From NCBI GenBank assembly GCA_937967995.1, contig CALBTB010000009.1, positions 434,001 to 498,000 of the forward strand: a stretch of DNA of 64,000 nt, given 5' to 3'. Every line of letters starts with the position of its first letter. Within the stretch, counting starts at the first letter, position 1. Positions 18,895-27,334 of the stretch are shown here, piece by piece. The DNA is from an uncultured Gammaproteobacteria bacterium. Lineage in GTDB: Bacteria; Pseudomonadota; Gammaproteobacteria; UBA6429; Thiohalophilaceae. The notes under the pieces were generated by a model. That model did not search any database. It saw nothing but the letters and a program-made list of their open reading frames with translations, and was not told the DNA's origin. The translations under genes were made by a program, and so were the position numbers.

Positions 18895-19854
18895 TTACTC
18901 AGCCAGTCTCAGTGCATTCAGTGCAGTTTCAAACGGATCGTCCAGCGGCGCGTTGACCGCGATACTGATATGGGGTTCGGACAGGTCAAATGCCACCCCA
19001 CGGGCATGTAAAAACATGCGCTTCAGGCCCATGCTGCGCAGATAGCGATTGAAGTCATCATCGCCGTATTTCTCGTCACCGGCGACAGGATGCCCAAGGT
19101 GGGCCGCATGGACACGGATTTGATGTGTACGACCGGTCAGAATTTCCACTTCCAGCAGACTCGCCTTGCTGCGTACAACCAGCGGCCGAAACACCGTGAT
19201 GGCCGGTTTCCCCTGATCGCTGATGCGGACCATGCGTTCACCCGAGCGCAAAATGTGCTTGCTGAGGCCCTTTTCAAATCGAAATTCGCCGCGCTGCCAG
19301 GCGCCTTTGACGATCACCAGGTAGCGCTTGTGCACTTCGCCTTCACGCAGCAATGCATGCAGTTGACGCAAAGCGCTGCGCTTTTTGGCCAGGATCAGAC
19401 AACCGGATGTCTCCCGATCCAGCCGATGCACCAGTTCCAGGTAATGCAGATCGGTACGCCACTGGCGCATGGCCTCGATGACCCCGGCACTGATGCCACT
19501 GCCGCCATGCACGGCCATGCCGACCGGTTTGTTTACGATAAGAATACGCTTGTCTTCGTACAGCACATTCTGCTCGAGGCTGCTGACAGCCTGCCGCGAG
19601 ACGCGAGGCGTGGACGGTTCATCCATACGGACCGGTGGAATGCGAATAATATCCCCTTCACCAAGTTTGTAATGGGGTTTAATCCGACCCTTGTTAACCC
19701 GCACCTCACCCTTGCGCAGGATGCGATAAATCTGGCTGCGCGGGACCCCTTTGAGCACCCGCATCAGGAAATTATCGATGCGCTGGCCGGCGTACTCGGC
19801 CTCGACGGTCATTTGTTGGACTTTGCTATGTACTTGATTCTTCGTGGTATTCAC
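18895..19854 (-). CDS. rluC: 23S rRNA pseudouridine synthase RluC
   Basis: RluC makes pseudouridines 955, 2504 and 2580 in 23S rRNA. The 319-residue protein has an N-terminal S4 RNA-binding domain (about 22-75: RIDNFLMRVLKGVPRSQIYR) and the RluA-type catalytic domain with HRLDRETSG (D146). RTHQIRVHAAHLGHPVAGD is the conserved C-terminal block. As in E. coli, it is divergent from rne. It is the first gene of a seven-gene run through HAD, sppA, dsrS and egtBD. The ATG at 19854 puts the S4 domain at the expected position. Confidence 0.95.
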   Translation of the reverse strand: MNTTKNQVHSKVQQMTVEAEYAGQRIDNFLMRVLKGVPRSQIYRILRKGEVRVNKGRIKPHYKLGEGDIIRIPPVRMDEPSTPRVSRQAVSSLEQNVLYEDKRILIVNKPVGMAVHGGSGISAGVIEAMRQWRTDLHYLELVHRLDRETSGCLILAKKRSALRQLHALLREGEVHKRYLVIVKGAWQRGEFRFEKGLSKHILRSGERMVRISDQGKPAITVFRPLVVRSKASLLEVEILTGRTHQIRVHAAHLGHPVAGDEKYGDDDFNRYLRSMGLKRMFLHARGVAFDLSEPHISIAVNAPLDDPFETALNALRLAE

Positions 19855-20206
19855 GAGGGCGGATTCTACCCGTTTCCGGCAAAGATTGCTGGTCTGTCAT
19901 TTCGCTGTTATATTTAGACTATTGCCGTAACATGACGGCTGGCCGATAGGCCGATGATTTTTCTGGTTTTTTGCCATTTGCCCAAATCGCAGGTGGCCTG
20001 AAGACGAAAATGGCGTGTCTCGCGATTGAACCGACAAAAACAAGTTCGAGACGCAATGACACAATGATATTAACCGCGCTCCCATGCTGTTTGTTCGTGA
20101 TGGTGGGCAGACCTGTAGTCTGGTGAACCCATAGCCCTCCTGGTGTGACAAGGAGTCAAACTCCGTCTGGAGTCATGGTCGAGCGCCGTATTTAGAAGGT
20201 TTTACA
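19855..20206 (+). promoter_or_regulatory. Long rne leader and divergent promoter region
   Basis: This 352-base gap without genes separates rluC and rne. In E. coli rne has a leader of similar size whose hairpins let RNase E limit its own mRNA. Here CAGAC (20108-20112) pairs with GTCTG (20118-20122), flanked by GGG/CCC (20105-20107, 20128-20130), and GGAG/CTCC pairs lie in 20150-20175. AGAAGG precedes the rne ATG. Autoregulation is an inference from position and structure; I cannot match it to the known rne5 element by eye. No tRNA-like cloverleaf is present. Confidence 0.5.
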
Positions 20207-22351
20207 ATGAAACGCATGCTGTTTAACGCGACTCAGCCGGAAGAGTTGCGTGTCGCTCTGGTTGACGGTCAGAAACTTTACGACCTCGACATCGAAACGA
20301 CCTCTCGTGAATCCAAAAAGGCCAATATTTACAAAGGCCGTATCACTCGAATCGAACCCTCGCTGGAAGCCGCCTTTGTCGACTATGGTGCCGAGCGTCA
20401 TGGATTTTTACCGCTGAAAGAAATTTCCCGTCAGTATTTTAAGGAAGGCGCGGATCTATCCGGCAAGGTCAACATCAAGGACGTCCTGGCCGAGGACACC
20501 GAGGTGGTCATCCAGGTCAACAAGGAAGAACGTGGCAACAAGGGTGCTGCCCTGACCACGTTTATCTCACTGGCTGGTCGTTACCTGGTGCTGATGCCAA
20601 ATAACCCACGCGCCGGTGGCGTGTCGCGTCGTATCGAAGGCGATGATCGCTCCGAGGCCCGTGATTCACTGAGCCTGCTGGAAATCCCCACCGATATGGG
20701 CCTGATCCTGCGCACTGCCGGTGTCGGCAAGAGCCAGGAAGAACTGCAATGGGACCTGGATTACCTGGTCAACCTGTGGGGCGCCATCGAGACGGCCTCA
20801 AAAGAACGCGAAGCCCCGTTCCTGATTTACCAGGAAAGCAATCTGGTGGTACGCGCTATTCGCGACTACCTGCGCAATGACATCAATGAAATCATCATTG
20901 ACGAGAAATCCATTTACGAACAGGCACGGGATTTCATGCAGCAGGTCATGCCGCATAACCTGAATCGCATCAAATATTACGAAGATGCCGTGCCACTCTT
21001 TACCCGCTACCAGATCGAAACCCAGATCGAATCGGCTTTCCATCGCGAAGTGCGCCTGCCCTCCGGCGGTGCCCTGGTCATCGACCATACGGAAGCACTG
21101 GTGTCTATCGACATTAACTCCTCGCGCGCTACCAAGGGCGGCGACATCGAGGAAACCGCCCTGATGACCAACCTGGAAGCGGCCGATGAAATCGCGCGCC
21201 AGATGCGCCTGCGGGATATCGGTGGCCTGATTGTCATCGACTTTATCGACATGACCCCGGCGCGCAATCAGCGCGAAGTGGAAAACCGTTTGCGTGAAGC
21301 CCTTAAGCTGGACCGGGCCCGCGTACAGGTCGGCCGCATCTCCCGCTTTGGCCTGCTGGAAATGTCACGCCAGCGCCTGCGGCCGTCACTGGGTGAATCC
21401 AGCCAGATGATCTGCCCGCGCTGTAACGGCCAGGGTACCATTCGTGGTGTCGAATCCCTGTCCCTGTCAATCCTGCGTGTGATCGAAGAAGAAGCCATGA
21501 AGGAAAACACCGCGCGAGTGCTGGCGCAGCTACCCGTTGACGCGGCGACTTATCTGTTAAATGAAAAACGCACCAACATCAGCGAAATCGAGCAGCGCCA
21601 CAAGACCGAAATCGTGCTGATTCCGAACCTGAATCTGGAAACGCCGCACTATGAAGTGATTCGCGTACGTAAAAGCGATATGACATCGGAAATGTCCAAG
21701 CAGACCAGTTATGAAATGACGGCCGAATACGAAACCCCGCCCGAGCGTGCGCCGACGGCGCCTGCACCGGCTCCGGAGACACCGGCGATTAAAACGGTTA
21801 TGCCCAACGCGCCCAGCCCCGTGCCGACCCAGGAAACTGTCGGTATTTTCGTCAAGCTGTGGCGTGCGCTGTTTGGCACCGGCAAACCCAAGAAGAAAAA
21901 ACCGCAGCCACGCCGTGCCCAGACCGGCAAGCAGGGCCCGCGTAATCGTAAACAACCACGTCGCCGCAGCGGCGGCCAGTCTTCACGGCGTCAGCCCGCC
22001 GCGAATAAGCAGGCAGACCAGCAGCAGGCAGCCAAGAAGCCGGCCCCGCATAAAAAAGAGCAGCAAAAGGAACAAAAAGATCAGGACAAAACCGGTCAGC
22101 AGCAGGCGTCTGGCGGACAAAGTCGCCGCGGCCGGCGTGGTGGACGTCGCCGGCGTAACCGTTCCCAGAATCAGGGCAATACCGATCAGGCAGCGGCAAC
22201 CGGTAACGGTAGTGATAACGCCACGGGGTCATCACAAAGCAGTGCACCCCAGTCAAGTGCACCACCACCTGCACCAAAATCTGAATCGGCTGCGCCAGCA
22301 TCACCGCCCTCTGCGCCTGCCAACTCGGATAACAGTTCCACACCGAACTGA
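20207..22351 (+). CDS. rne: Ribonuclease E
   Basis: RNase E makes the first cuts in mRNA decay and rRNA/tRNA processing. The opening MKRMLFNATQPEELRVALVD and S1 domain (about 35-125) are standard; the DNase I-like catalytic aspartates are in VSIDINSSRATKG and LIVIDFIDM, and the zinc-link cysteines in CPRCNGQGT (about C404, C407). At 714 residues it is much shorter than the 1061-residue E. coli enzyme. The tail has an amphipathic segment near residue 545 (VGIFVKLWRALFGTGKPKKKK region), likely the membrane anchor, then R/K-rich and Q/P/A/S-rich low-complexity sequence (RRGRRGGRRRRNR). Classical enolase- or PNPase-binding sites are not recognisable. Confidence 0.97.
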   Translation: MKRMLFNATQPEELRVALVDGQKLYDLDIETTSRESKKANIYKGRITRIEPSLEAAFVDYGAERHGFLPLKEISRQYFKEGADLSGKVNIKDVLAEDTEVVIQVNKEERGNKGAALTTFISLAGRYLVLMPNNPRAGGVSRRIEGDDRSEARDSLSLLEIPTDMGLILRTAGVGKSQEELQWDLDYLVNLWGAIETASKEREAPFLIYQESNLVVRAIRDYLRNDINEIIIDEKSIYEQARDFMQQVMPHNLNRIKYYEDAVPLFTRYQIETQIESAFHREVRLPSGGALVIDHTEALVSIDINSSRATKGGDIEETALMTNLEAADEIARQMRLRDIGGLIVIDFIDMTPARNQREVENRLREALKLDRARVQVGRISRFGLLEMSRQRLRPSLGESSQMICPRCNGQGTIRGVESLSLSILRVIEEEAMKENTARVLAQLPVDAATYLLNEKRTNISEIEQRHKTEIVLIPNLNLETPHYEVIRVRKSDMTSEMSKQTSYEMTAEYETPPERAPTAPAPAPETPAIKTVMPNAPSPVPTQETVGIFVKLWRALFGTGKPKKKKPQPRRAQTGKQGPRNRKQPRRRSGGQSSRRQPAANKQADQQQAAKKPAPHKKEQQKEQKDQDKTGQQQASGGQSRRGRRGGRRRRNRSQNQGNTDQAAATGNGSDNATGSSQSSAPQSSAPPPAPKSESAAPASPPSAPANSDNSSTPN

Positions 22352-22418
22352 GGTCTTAAAGTAATCCCGACGCAATCCGATATCTAGATTCAGTACTCTT
22401 CATGAATCCAGGTGTCGG

Positions 22419-22811
22419 ATGCGTCAGTTAATTTGTGGATTTTTACTTGCTTCGCTTATATCCCCCTCATTCGCCGCTGGCGGTGGTGGTGGCACGACAC
22501 CGTACCTGGAAATCCCAACCCCATTCGTTGTGAACCTGGCTGACAAGGGCGCATTGTCATTTTTACAGGTCAATGCACAACTGAAAATGGCACGTCAGGA
22601 CGTGAAGCAACACCTTTTTCTGCACATGCCCGCGATTCAGCATGCCATCATGATGGTGCTGAGCGAGCAAACCACGGATGACATCAAAAGCGTAGCCGGT
22701 AAACAGAAACTACGTGAAACAACGTTAAAGGAAGTACAGACACTGCTGGAAGAAAAAATTGGTGACCCGGCAGTGGATGAAATTTACTTCACCGGGTTTA
22801 TCATTCAGTAA
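22419..22811 (+). CDS. Orphan FliL-like exported protein
   Basis: The 130-residue protein has an N-terminal hydrophobic segment that reads as a signal peptide (to SPSFAAG) and a glycine run, then a FliL-like domain: YLEIPTPFVVNLADKG, FLQVNAQLKM and VDEIYFTGFIIQ at the C-terminus. FliL normally supports the flagellar stator, but no flagellar gene is nearby. It follows rne by 67 bases, in which GATTCA/TGAATC form a small inverted repeat. Its last 11 bases overlap the phosphatase gene on the other strand. A stator- or stomatin-like membrane role is possible, but unproven. Confidence 0.8.
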   Translation: MRQLICGFLLASLISPSFAAGGGGGTTPYLEIPTPFVVNLADKGALSFLQVNAQLKMARQDVKQHLFLHMPAIQHAIMMVLSEQTTDDIKSVAGKQKLRETTLKEVQTLLEEKIGDPAVDEIYFTGFIIQ

Positions 22812-23289
22812 ATATCTTTTCCCGAATATGCGTCAACAATCCACGTGACGCCTCTTCGACCATATCAAACACGTTTTCAAAACCTCCTGCACCACCATAG
22901 TACGGATCCGGAACTTCACGCTCGGATCGATGCGGGGCAAAATCCATAAACAGGCTGATTTTTGATTTGGCATGAGCCGGACTCTGTGAAATCAGGATCT
23001 GGTAGTTATCCTCATCCATGGCCAGTATCAGATCGAATTCCTCGTAATCACTCAGCGCGATACTACGGGCGCGCAGATCGCCGAGATCGATACCACGGTT
23101 TCTGGCAGTCGATTGCGCACGCCGATCCGGTGGTTCACCGACGTGATAGGCATGTGTACCGGCTGAATCGGTATCGATATGCCCGAGCAGTCCCTCATCG
23201 AGGAGAAGCTTACGAAACACCCCTTCTGCAGTCGGTGAGCGGCAGATGTTGCCCATGCACACAAACAGAACTCTGACTTTCTTTGACAT
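22801..23289 (-). CDS. Low-molecular-weight protein-tyrosine phosphatase
   Basis: The protein opens with the P-loop VCMGNICRSPTAEG, where C11 and R17 form the C-X5-R catalytic site; the general-acid aspartate is in VPDPYYGG. I chose the ATG at 23289 (162 residues), since this puts the P-loop at the usual position; a longer frame to 23370 adds an unlikely N-terminus. Such enzymes often act on tyrosine kinases for polysaccharide export, but no kinase or capsule gene is in the window. It is divergent from the small gene at 23351, with 61 bases between them. Confidence 0.92.
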   Translation of the reverse strand: MSKKVRVLFVCMGNICRSPTAEGVFRKLLLDEGLLGHIDTDSAGTHAYHVGEPPDRRAQSTARNRGIDLGDLRARSIALSDYEEFDLILAMDEDNYQILISQSPAHAKSKISLFMDFAPHRSEREVPDPYYGGAGGFENVFDMVEEASRGLLTHIREKIFTE

Positions 23290-23350
23290 CGTGTTAACCA
23301 AACCTGTATTTCTTAAACTGACAATGCGGGTTATTATATCCGAAAAGTCT

Positions 23351-23614
23351 ATGACCACACTAAACATCACGTTAAATCAGTTGCGCGGCATGATTGGCCA
23401 GTCGGTTCGGCATCAGGGCCGGGATTATGACGTGATCGAAGTGCTGGAACAGGGTACTGAGCTGGTCCTGCAGGAAAAACAGGCCGCCACCATCATACAG
23501 CCTGATCAGCATGGGGATGCCCATCGCCGTGTACCAAAAACCGTGACGATTCCGGTCCTGACAGCGGACAAAACCGAACTTCACCCCAGCTTTCTGGCAC
23601 TGGACCTGCGCTGA
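23351..23614 (+). CDS. Unknown 87-residue protein
   Basis: I do not recognise this small soluble protein with confidence. From the ATG at 23351 it has 87 residues: LNQLRGMIGQSVRHQGRDYD, then IEVLEQGTELVLQEKQAATI, reading as a small all-beta fold with alternating hydrophobic residues. No cysteine, signal peptide or catalytic motif is visible. It stands alone on the plus strand between the phosphatase and kdsB, ending seven bases before the end of kdsB. A longer frame upstream exists but overlaps the phosphatase gene. Confidence 0.7.
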   Translation: MTTLNITLNQLRGMIGQSVRHQGRDYDVIEVLEQGTELVLQEKQAATIIQPDQHGDAHRRVPKTVTIPVLTADKTELHPSFLALDLR

Positions 23615-23621
23615 GCCTCGA

Positions 23622-24389
23622 CTAGTGCTGTTGCTTCCCGATGATGGCCGTCACACGATTCAGATCTGACTCGGTGTCAACGCCCGGCCCCGGAATATCA
23701 ATCGCGTCTTCCACGACTATCGTCCCGCCATGCCAAAGCACACGCAATTGTTCCAGGGCCTCGATCTGCTCGAGCGGGCTGGCCTGCCAGCGTTGATATT
23801 CGCGAATAAACCCGGCGCGATAGGCATACAGGCCGATATGTCGACGTAGCATCGGTGCATCCGTAATTGCATTTTTACCGGCAGTAAAGGCATCCCGGTA
23901 CCAGGGAATCGTGGCGCGACTGAAATACAGCGCACGTTGCTGATTGTCTGTGACGACTTTCACCACACTGCTATCAAACACTTCTTCATCGTGAACCAGT
24001 GGCGTGCACAGTGTCGCCATACCGGCATGCGGATGTTTGTCGAGTAATGCCGCCACCTGGCTGATGCAGGAAGGCGGCATCAGGGGTTCATCCCCCTGCA
24101 CGTTCACAACAACGGTTTCATCTGTCAGGTGCAACTGTTCGATCACTTCATGAATGCGCTGTGTGCCTGAAGTATGTTTATCAGATGTCATGCAGACCTT
24201 TGCACCAAATGTGATGGCCGTGTCGTAAATCGTCTGATCATCTGTGGCGATATAAACTTCGTCTGCACCGCATTGGCTGGCCTGTTCGTAGGTATATTGC
24301 AGCAGCGGTTTACCGTGTATCGGTTTTAATAATTTTCCCGGCAGGCGCACCGACGCAAAACGCGCCGGTATGACAATCACAAATGTCAC
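23622..24389 (-). CDS. kdsB: CMP-KDO synthetase KdsB
   Basis: KdsB activates 3-deoxy-D-manno-octulosonate with CTP to CMP-KDO for the lipopolysaccharide core. The 255-residue protein opens with IPARFASVRLPGKLL, the nucleotide-binding motif, and has VVNVQGDEPLMPPSCI around residue 95, with a metal-binding aspartate. The start is GTG and shares one base with the stop of the upstream ycaR-like gene (TAGTG), so translation should be coupled. It is the last gene of the exbB-exbD-msbA-lpxK-ycaR-kdsB run. Confidence 0.96.
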   Translation of the reverse strand: MTFVIVIPARFASVRLPGKLLKPIHGKPLLQYTYEQASQCGADEVYIATDDQTIYDTAITFGAKVCMTSDKHTSGTQRIHEVIEQLHLTDETVVVNVQGDEPLMPPSCISQVAALLDKHPHAGMATLCTPLVHDEEVFDSSVVKVVTDNQQRALYFSRATIPWYRDAFTAGKNAITDAPMLRRHIGLYAYRAGFIREYQRWQASPLEQIEALEQLRVLWHGGTIVVEDAIDIPGPGVDTESDLNRVTAIIGKQQH

Positions 24390-24571
24390 TAACTGACTTC
24401 CTCATCGGCCGGAAGCTGACGTGCTTCTTCTTCCAGCATAACCGGGATGTCATCACGAATAGGATAAGCCAGGCGATCCGCTTTACAGATCAGTTCTTTT
24501 GCATCTTTTTTATAAACCAGCGGGCCTTTGCAGACCGGACAGGCAAGTATGTCGAGTAATTTTTTATCCAT
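24389..24571 (-). CDS. ycaR: Trm112-like small protein YcaR
   Basis: This 60-residue protein belongs to the UPF0434/Trm112-like family: KKLLDILACPVCKGPLVYKK at the start, with one CPVC pair and a third cysteine in ELICKADRLAYP. Members are small beta-rich proteins; the second zinc-binding pair of the fold is incomplete here (one cysteine). In E. coli ycaR also sits between lpxK and kdsB. Its ATG lies inside the lpxK end (8-base overlap). Confidence 0.93.
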   Translation of the reverse strand: MDKKLLDILACPVCKGPLVYKKDAKELICKADRLAYPIRDDIPVMLEEEARQLPADEEVS

Positions 24572-25565
24572 GGCGTTTACCCAGTTTATTTATAAGAGAG
24601 AGTCCGAATTTTTCCGTTAATTTTACATCAACCGGCAAATACCACCAGTTATCCCGGGCAAATCGCCGGCACTTGACGGCATCTTTCTCAGTCATGATGA
24701 CCGTTTCATCGTTGTCAAACGGTAAACTGTCCGGCGTAAAATTATAATGATCGGAAAAGGCCCGCGTCTCAAGTCGCAAGCCATTTGAACGCAGATAATT
24801 AAAAAAGCGATCCGGATTACCAATACCCGCGATAGCGATAACCTGCTTGCCTTTTAATTCGCTCAAAGGTATGGCCTTTTCCGTTTTCAGGTTCACCAGA
24901 TCATTGCCACGAACTACCATGGCATATTCACCCTGCGCAGCAATGCCGTTGGTGACAATGAAATCCACGGTTTCCTTGCGACTCACCCGTTCCCGCAAAG
25001 GTCCGGCCGGCAGGCACAGGCCATTACCAAACCGACGTATGCCATCGATAACCAGCACTTCAATATTCCTTGCCAGTGAGTAATGCTGTAGACCGTCATC
25101 ACTGATGATCACGTCAACATCCGCATACTGTTGTAACGCCTGCCCGGCGGCGACGCGGTTCGGACCGACGGCCATGGGACATTGCGTGCGACGAGCAATC
25201 ACCAGGGCTTCGTCACCGACCATAACCGGATCCGCATCCGGTCGCACCTGTTGCGGCCAATAGTGGGCCTTGCCACCATAACCACGACTGATAATGCCCG
25301 GTTTAAATCCGGCTTGCTTTAAATAATTGGCAATCCAGATCACGAGCGGTGTTTTGCCTGTACCCCCGACGGTCAGGTTGCCCACGACAATCACCGGTAC
25401 CGACAGGGCCACCTGTTTTTTAATACCGGTGCGATACAGAAACCGGCGCACACCACTGAGAAAAATAAACAGCCAAGACAACGGACGCAGGATCAGGGTC
25501 AGCCCGGTCTTTCCATACCAGGCCTTTTCCAGCTGACGTGCCAGTTTGTTTCGCAAGTTGCTCAT
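24564..25565 (-). CDS. lpxK: Tetraacyldisaccharide 4'-kinase LpxK
   Basis: LpxK phosphorylates the 4' position of the tetraacyl lipid A disaccharide using ATP, at the inner membrane. The 333-residue protein has a hydrophobic N-terminal stretch (about 20-40: LTLILRPLSWLFIFLSGV) and the P-loop VGGTGKTPLVIW near residue 67. The block VIISDDGLQHYSLARN holds the Walker B-like acidic residues. It lies 17 bases after msbA, as expected for the lipid A operon. Confidence 0.96.
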   Translation of the reverse strand: MSNLRNKLARQLEKAWYGKTGLTLILRPLSWLFIFLSGVRRFLYRTGIKKQVALSVPVIVVGNLTVGGTGKTPLVIWIANYLKQAGFKPGIISRGYGGKAHYWPQQVRPDADPVMVGDEALVIARRTQCPMAVGPNRVAAGQALQQYADVDVIISDDGLQHYSLARNIEVLVIDGIRRFGNGLCLPAGPLRERVSRKETVDFIVTNGIAAQGEYAMVVRGNDLVNLKTEKAIPLSELKGKQVIAIAGIGNPDRFFNYLRSNGLRLETRAFSDHYNFTPDSLPFDNDETVIMTEKDAVKCRRFARDNWWYLPVDVKLTEKFGLSLINKLGKRHG

Positions 25566-25582
25566 ATTTGATAATGCGCCGT

Positions 25583-27334
25583 TTATTCTGTCGCAAATTG
25601 CAATTCATAGAGCTTTGCATAGGCACCCTGCTTTGCCAGAAGCTCATCATGTCTGCCGACTTCAATAATTTTGCCGTCATCCATGACTACTATCTTGTCG
25701 ACCCGTTCGATCGTGGATAAACGATGCGCGATCACCAGCGTGGTACGGTCACGCATCACTTCATTCATTGCGGCCTGAATCAGGCGCTCGGATTCGGAAT
25801 CGAGTGCTGATGTCGCTTCATCCAGAATCAGGATCGGTGCATCTTTGAGTAACGCCCGTGCAATCGCCAGCCGTTGTCGCTGCCCACCGGAAAGCAACAC
25901 ACCATTATCACCGACAATCGTGTCAAAACCATTCTGTAATTGCTCAATGAATTCCAGTGCATGCGCGGCCTGTGCGGCACGGCGTATATCTTCATGGGTT
26001 GCACTGTCGAGATCGCCGTAGGCAATGTTGTGCGCGACAGTATCATTAAACAAGGTGACGTGCTGACTGACCAGCGCGATATGCGAACGCAGGCTATCCA
26101 GTCGAACGTCATGAATGCTGTGCCCGTCGATGAGAATATCGCCGTTTTGCAGTTCATAAAACTTCGGCAGCAGGTTAACCAGGGTGGTTTTACCGGAACC
26201 GGACCGGCCCACAAAGGCAACACTGGTGCCGGCATCGATTTTAAGACTGATATCTTTAAGCACCGGTCGATCCGTATCATAACCAAACGTGACATTACGG
26301 TACTCGATGTTACCTTTGACACGTTCAAGCACGCGAGTGCCGGTGTCTTTTTCGCCCTGGTAGTCCAGCAGTTCAAACACACTGGTTGAGGCGGCAATGC
26401 CTCGTTGTAACTGTGCATTAATCGATGCCAACGGTCGCGCATGTTGCAACAACAGTAACATCGCCGTCAGGAAGGAGACGAATTTGCCCGGCGTCATTTC
26501 CGAAATCATTTCCGGTCGCGTAACATAAAAAAGCACGCCGGCAAATGCCGTGGCGACGATAAATTCGATCACCGGCGAACTCAGTGCATTCGTCGCGTGA
26601 TATTTCAGAAACTGGCGCCAGTTGTTTTTATTGATCACATCAAAGCGGGAATGCTCATACTTCTGACCGCCAAATATCTTGATTTCACGATTCGCCTCGA
26701 TAATTTCTTCGGTAATGCTCGAGACATCACCCATGGAATTCTGTATTCGTTGACTGACGCGCCGAAAACGCCGGCTCACTTTCAAAACAATTACAAGCAA
26801 CACTGGCATACTCACCATCAACAACAATGTGAGTTTTACACTGATGGTAAACATAAACAGTAACAGTGCGATAATGGTCAGCGAATCGCGAATCAGTATT
26901 GTGACGGTGTTTGACGCAGCATCCGCCAGTTGCTCTACATCGTAGACCATCTTGGAGACCAGCGTGCCGGACGAGCGCGCCTCAAAAAAACCGGTTGGCA
27001 GTGTCAGGAAATGATCAAAAATATGCGTGCGCATTTTACGCACCACACTGCGGGCGATATACGCCATAAAGTAGCTCGACAGAAATGCGCCAAGCACCCG
27101 AATACCGTAAATGGTCATCAGTACAATGGGCACCCATTTGATTACATCCTGATCTTTCTCCACGAAGGTATCATCCAGCATGGGTTCCATGAACTTGGCG
27201 AATAACAACTGTGAAAGAGCGATAATGATCATGCCAACGATGGCAATCAGGAATACCCGCCAGTGTTGCGCAGAATATCGTAATAACCGCTTGTAAACGA
27301 CCCATCCGCTCGGCGGTGTTTTATTTTCCGGCAT
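25583..27334 (-). CDS. msbA: Lipid A flippase MsbA
   Basis: MsbA flips core-lipid A across the inner membrane using ATP. The 583-residue half-transporter has six membrane helices in the first 310 residues, beginning LIAIVGMIIIALSQLLFA-like, and one ABC domain: GRSGSGKTTLVNLLP (Walker A, about 377), LSGGQRQRLAIARALL (signature), ILILDEATSALDSE (Walker B) and the switch histidine in LVIAHRLST. It overlaps the end of exbD by 14 bases. The neighbouring lpxK and kdsB make the assignment to lipid A rather than drug export secure. Confidence 0.96.
   Translation of the reverse strand: MPENKTPPSGWVVYKRLLRYSAQHWRVFLIAIVGMIIIALSQLLFAKFMEPMLDDTFVEKDQDVIKWVPIVLMTIYGIRVLGAFLSSYFMAYIARSVVRKMRTHIFDHFLTLPTGFFEARSSGTLVSKMVYDVEQLADAASNTVTILIRDSLTIIALLLFMFTISVKLTLLLMVSMPVLLVIVLKVSRRFRRVSQRIQNSMGDVSSITEEIIEANREIKIFGGQKYEHSRFDVINKNNWRQFLKYHATNALSSPVIEFIVATAFAGVLFYVTRPEMISEMTPGKFVSFLTAMLLLLQHARPLASINAQLQRGIAASTSVFELLDYQGEKDTGTRVLERVKGNIEYRNVTFGYDTDRPVLKDISLKIDAGTSVAFVGRSGSGKTTLVNLLPKFYELQNGDILIDGHSIHDVRLDSLRSHIALVSQHVTLFNDTVAHNIAYGDLDSATHEDIRRAAQAAHALEFIEQLQNGFDTIVGDNGVLLSGGQRQRLAIARALLKDAPILILDEATSALDSESERLIQAAMNEVMRDRTTLVIAHRLSTIERVDKIVVMDDGKIIEVGRHDELLAKQGAYAKLYELQFATE

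Noticed and set aside
19090..19917. A 275-residue open frame on the plus strand opposite rluC
   Set aside because: It lies fully antisense to a well-recognised gene, has no family motif, and its length is explained by the codon bias of rluC.
20020..20060. A tRNA-like sequence (AAGTTCGAGAC) in the rne leader
   Set aside because: The T-loop-like words lack the paired acceptor and anticodon arms; no cloverleaf can be formed.
21747..22364. A 205-residue Arg/His-rich frame within the rne tail (shifted frame)
   Set aside because: Its composition follows from the low-complexity rne codons read out of frame; rne is continuous there.
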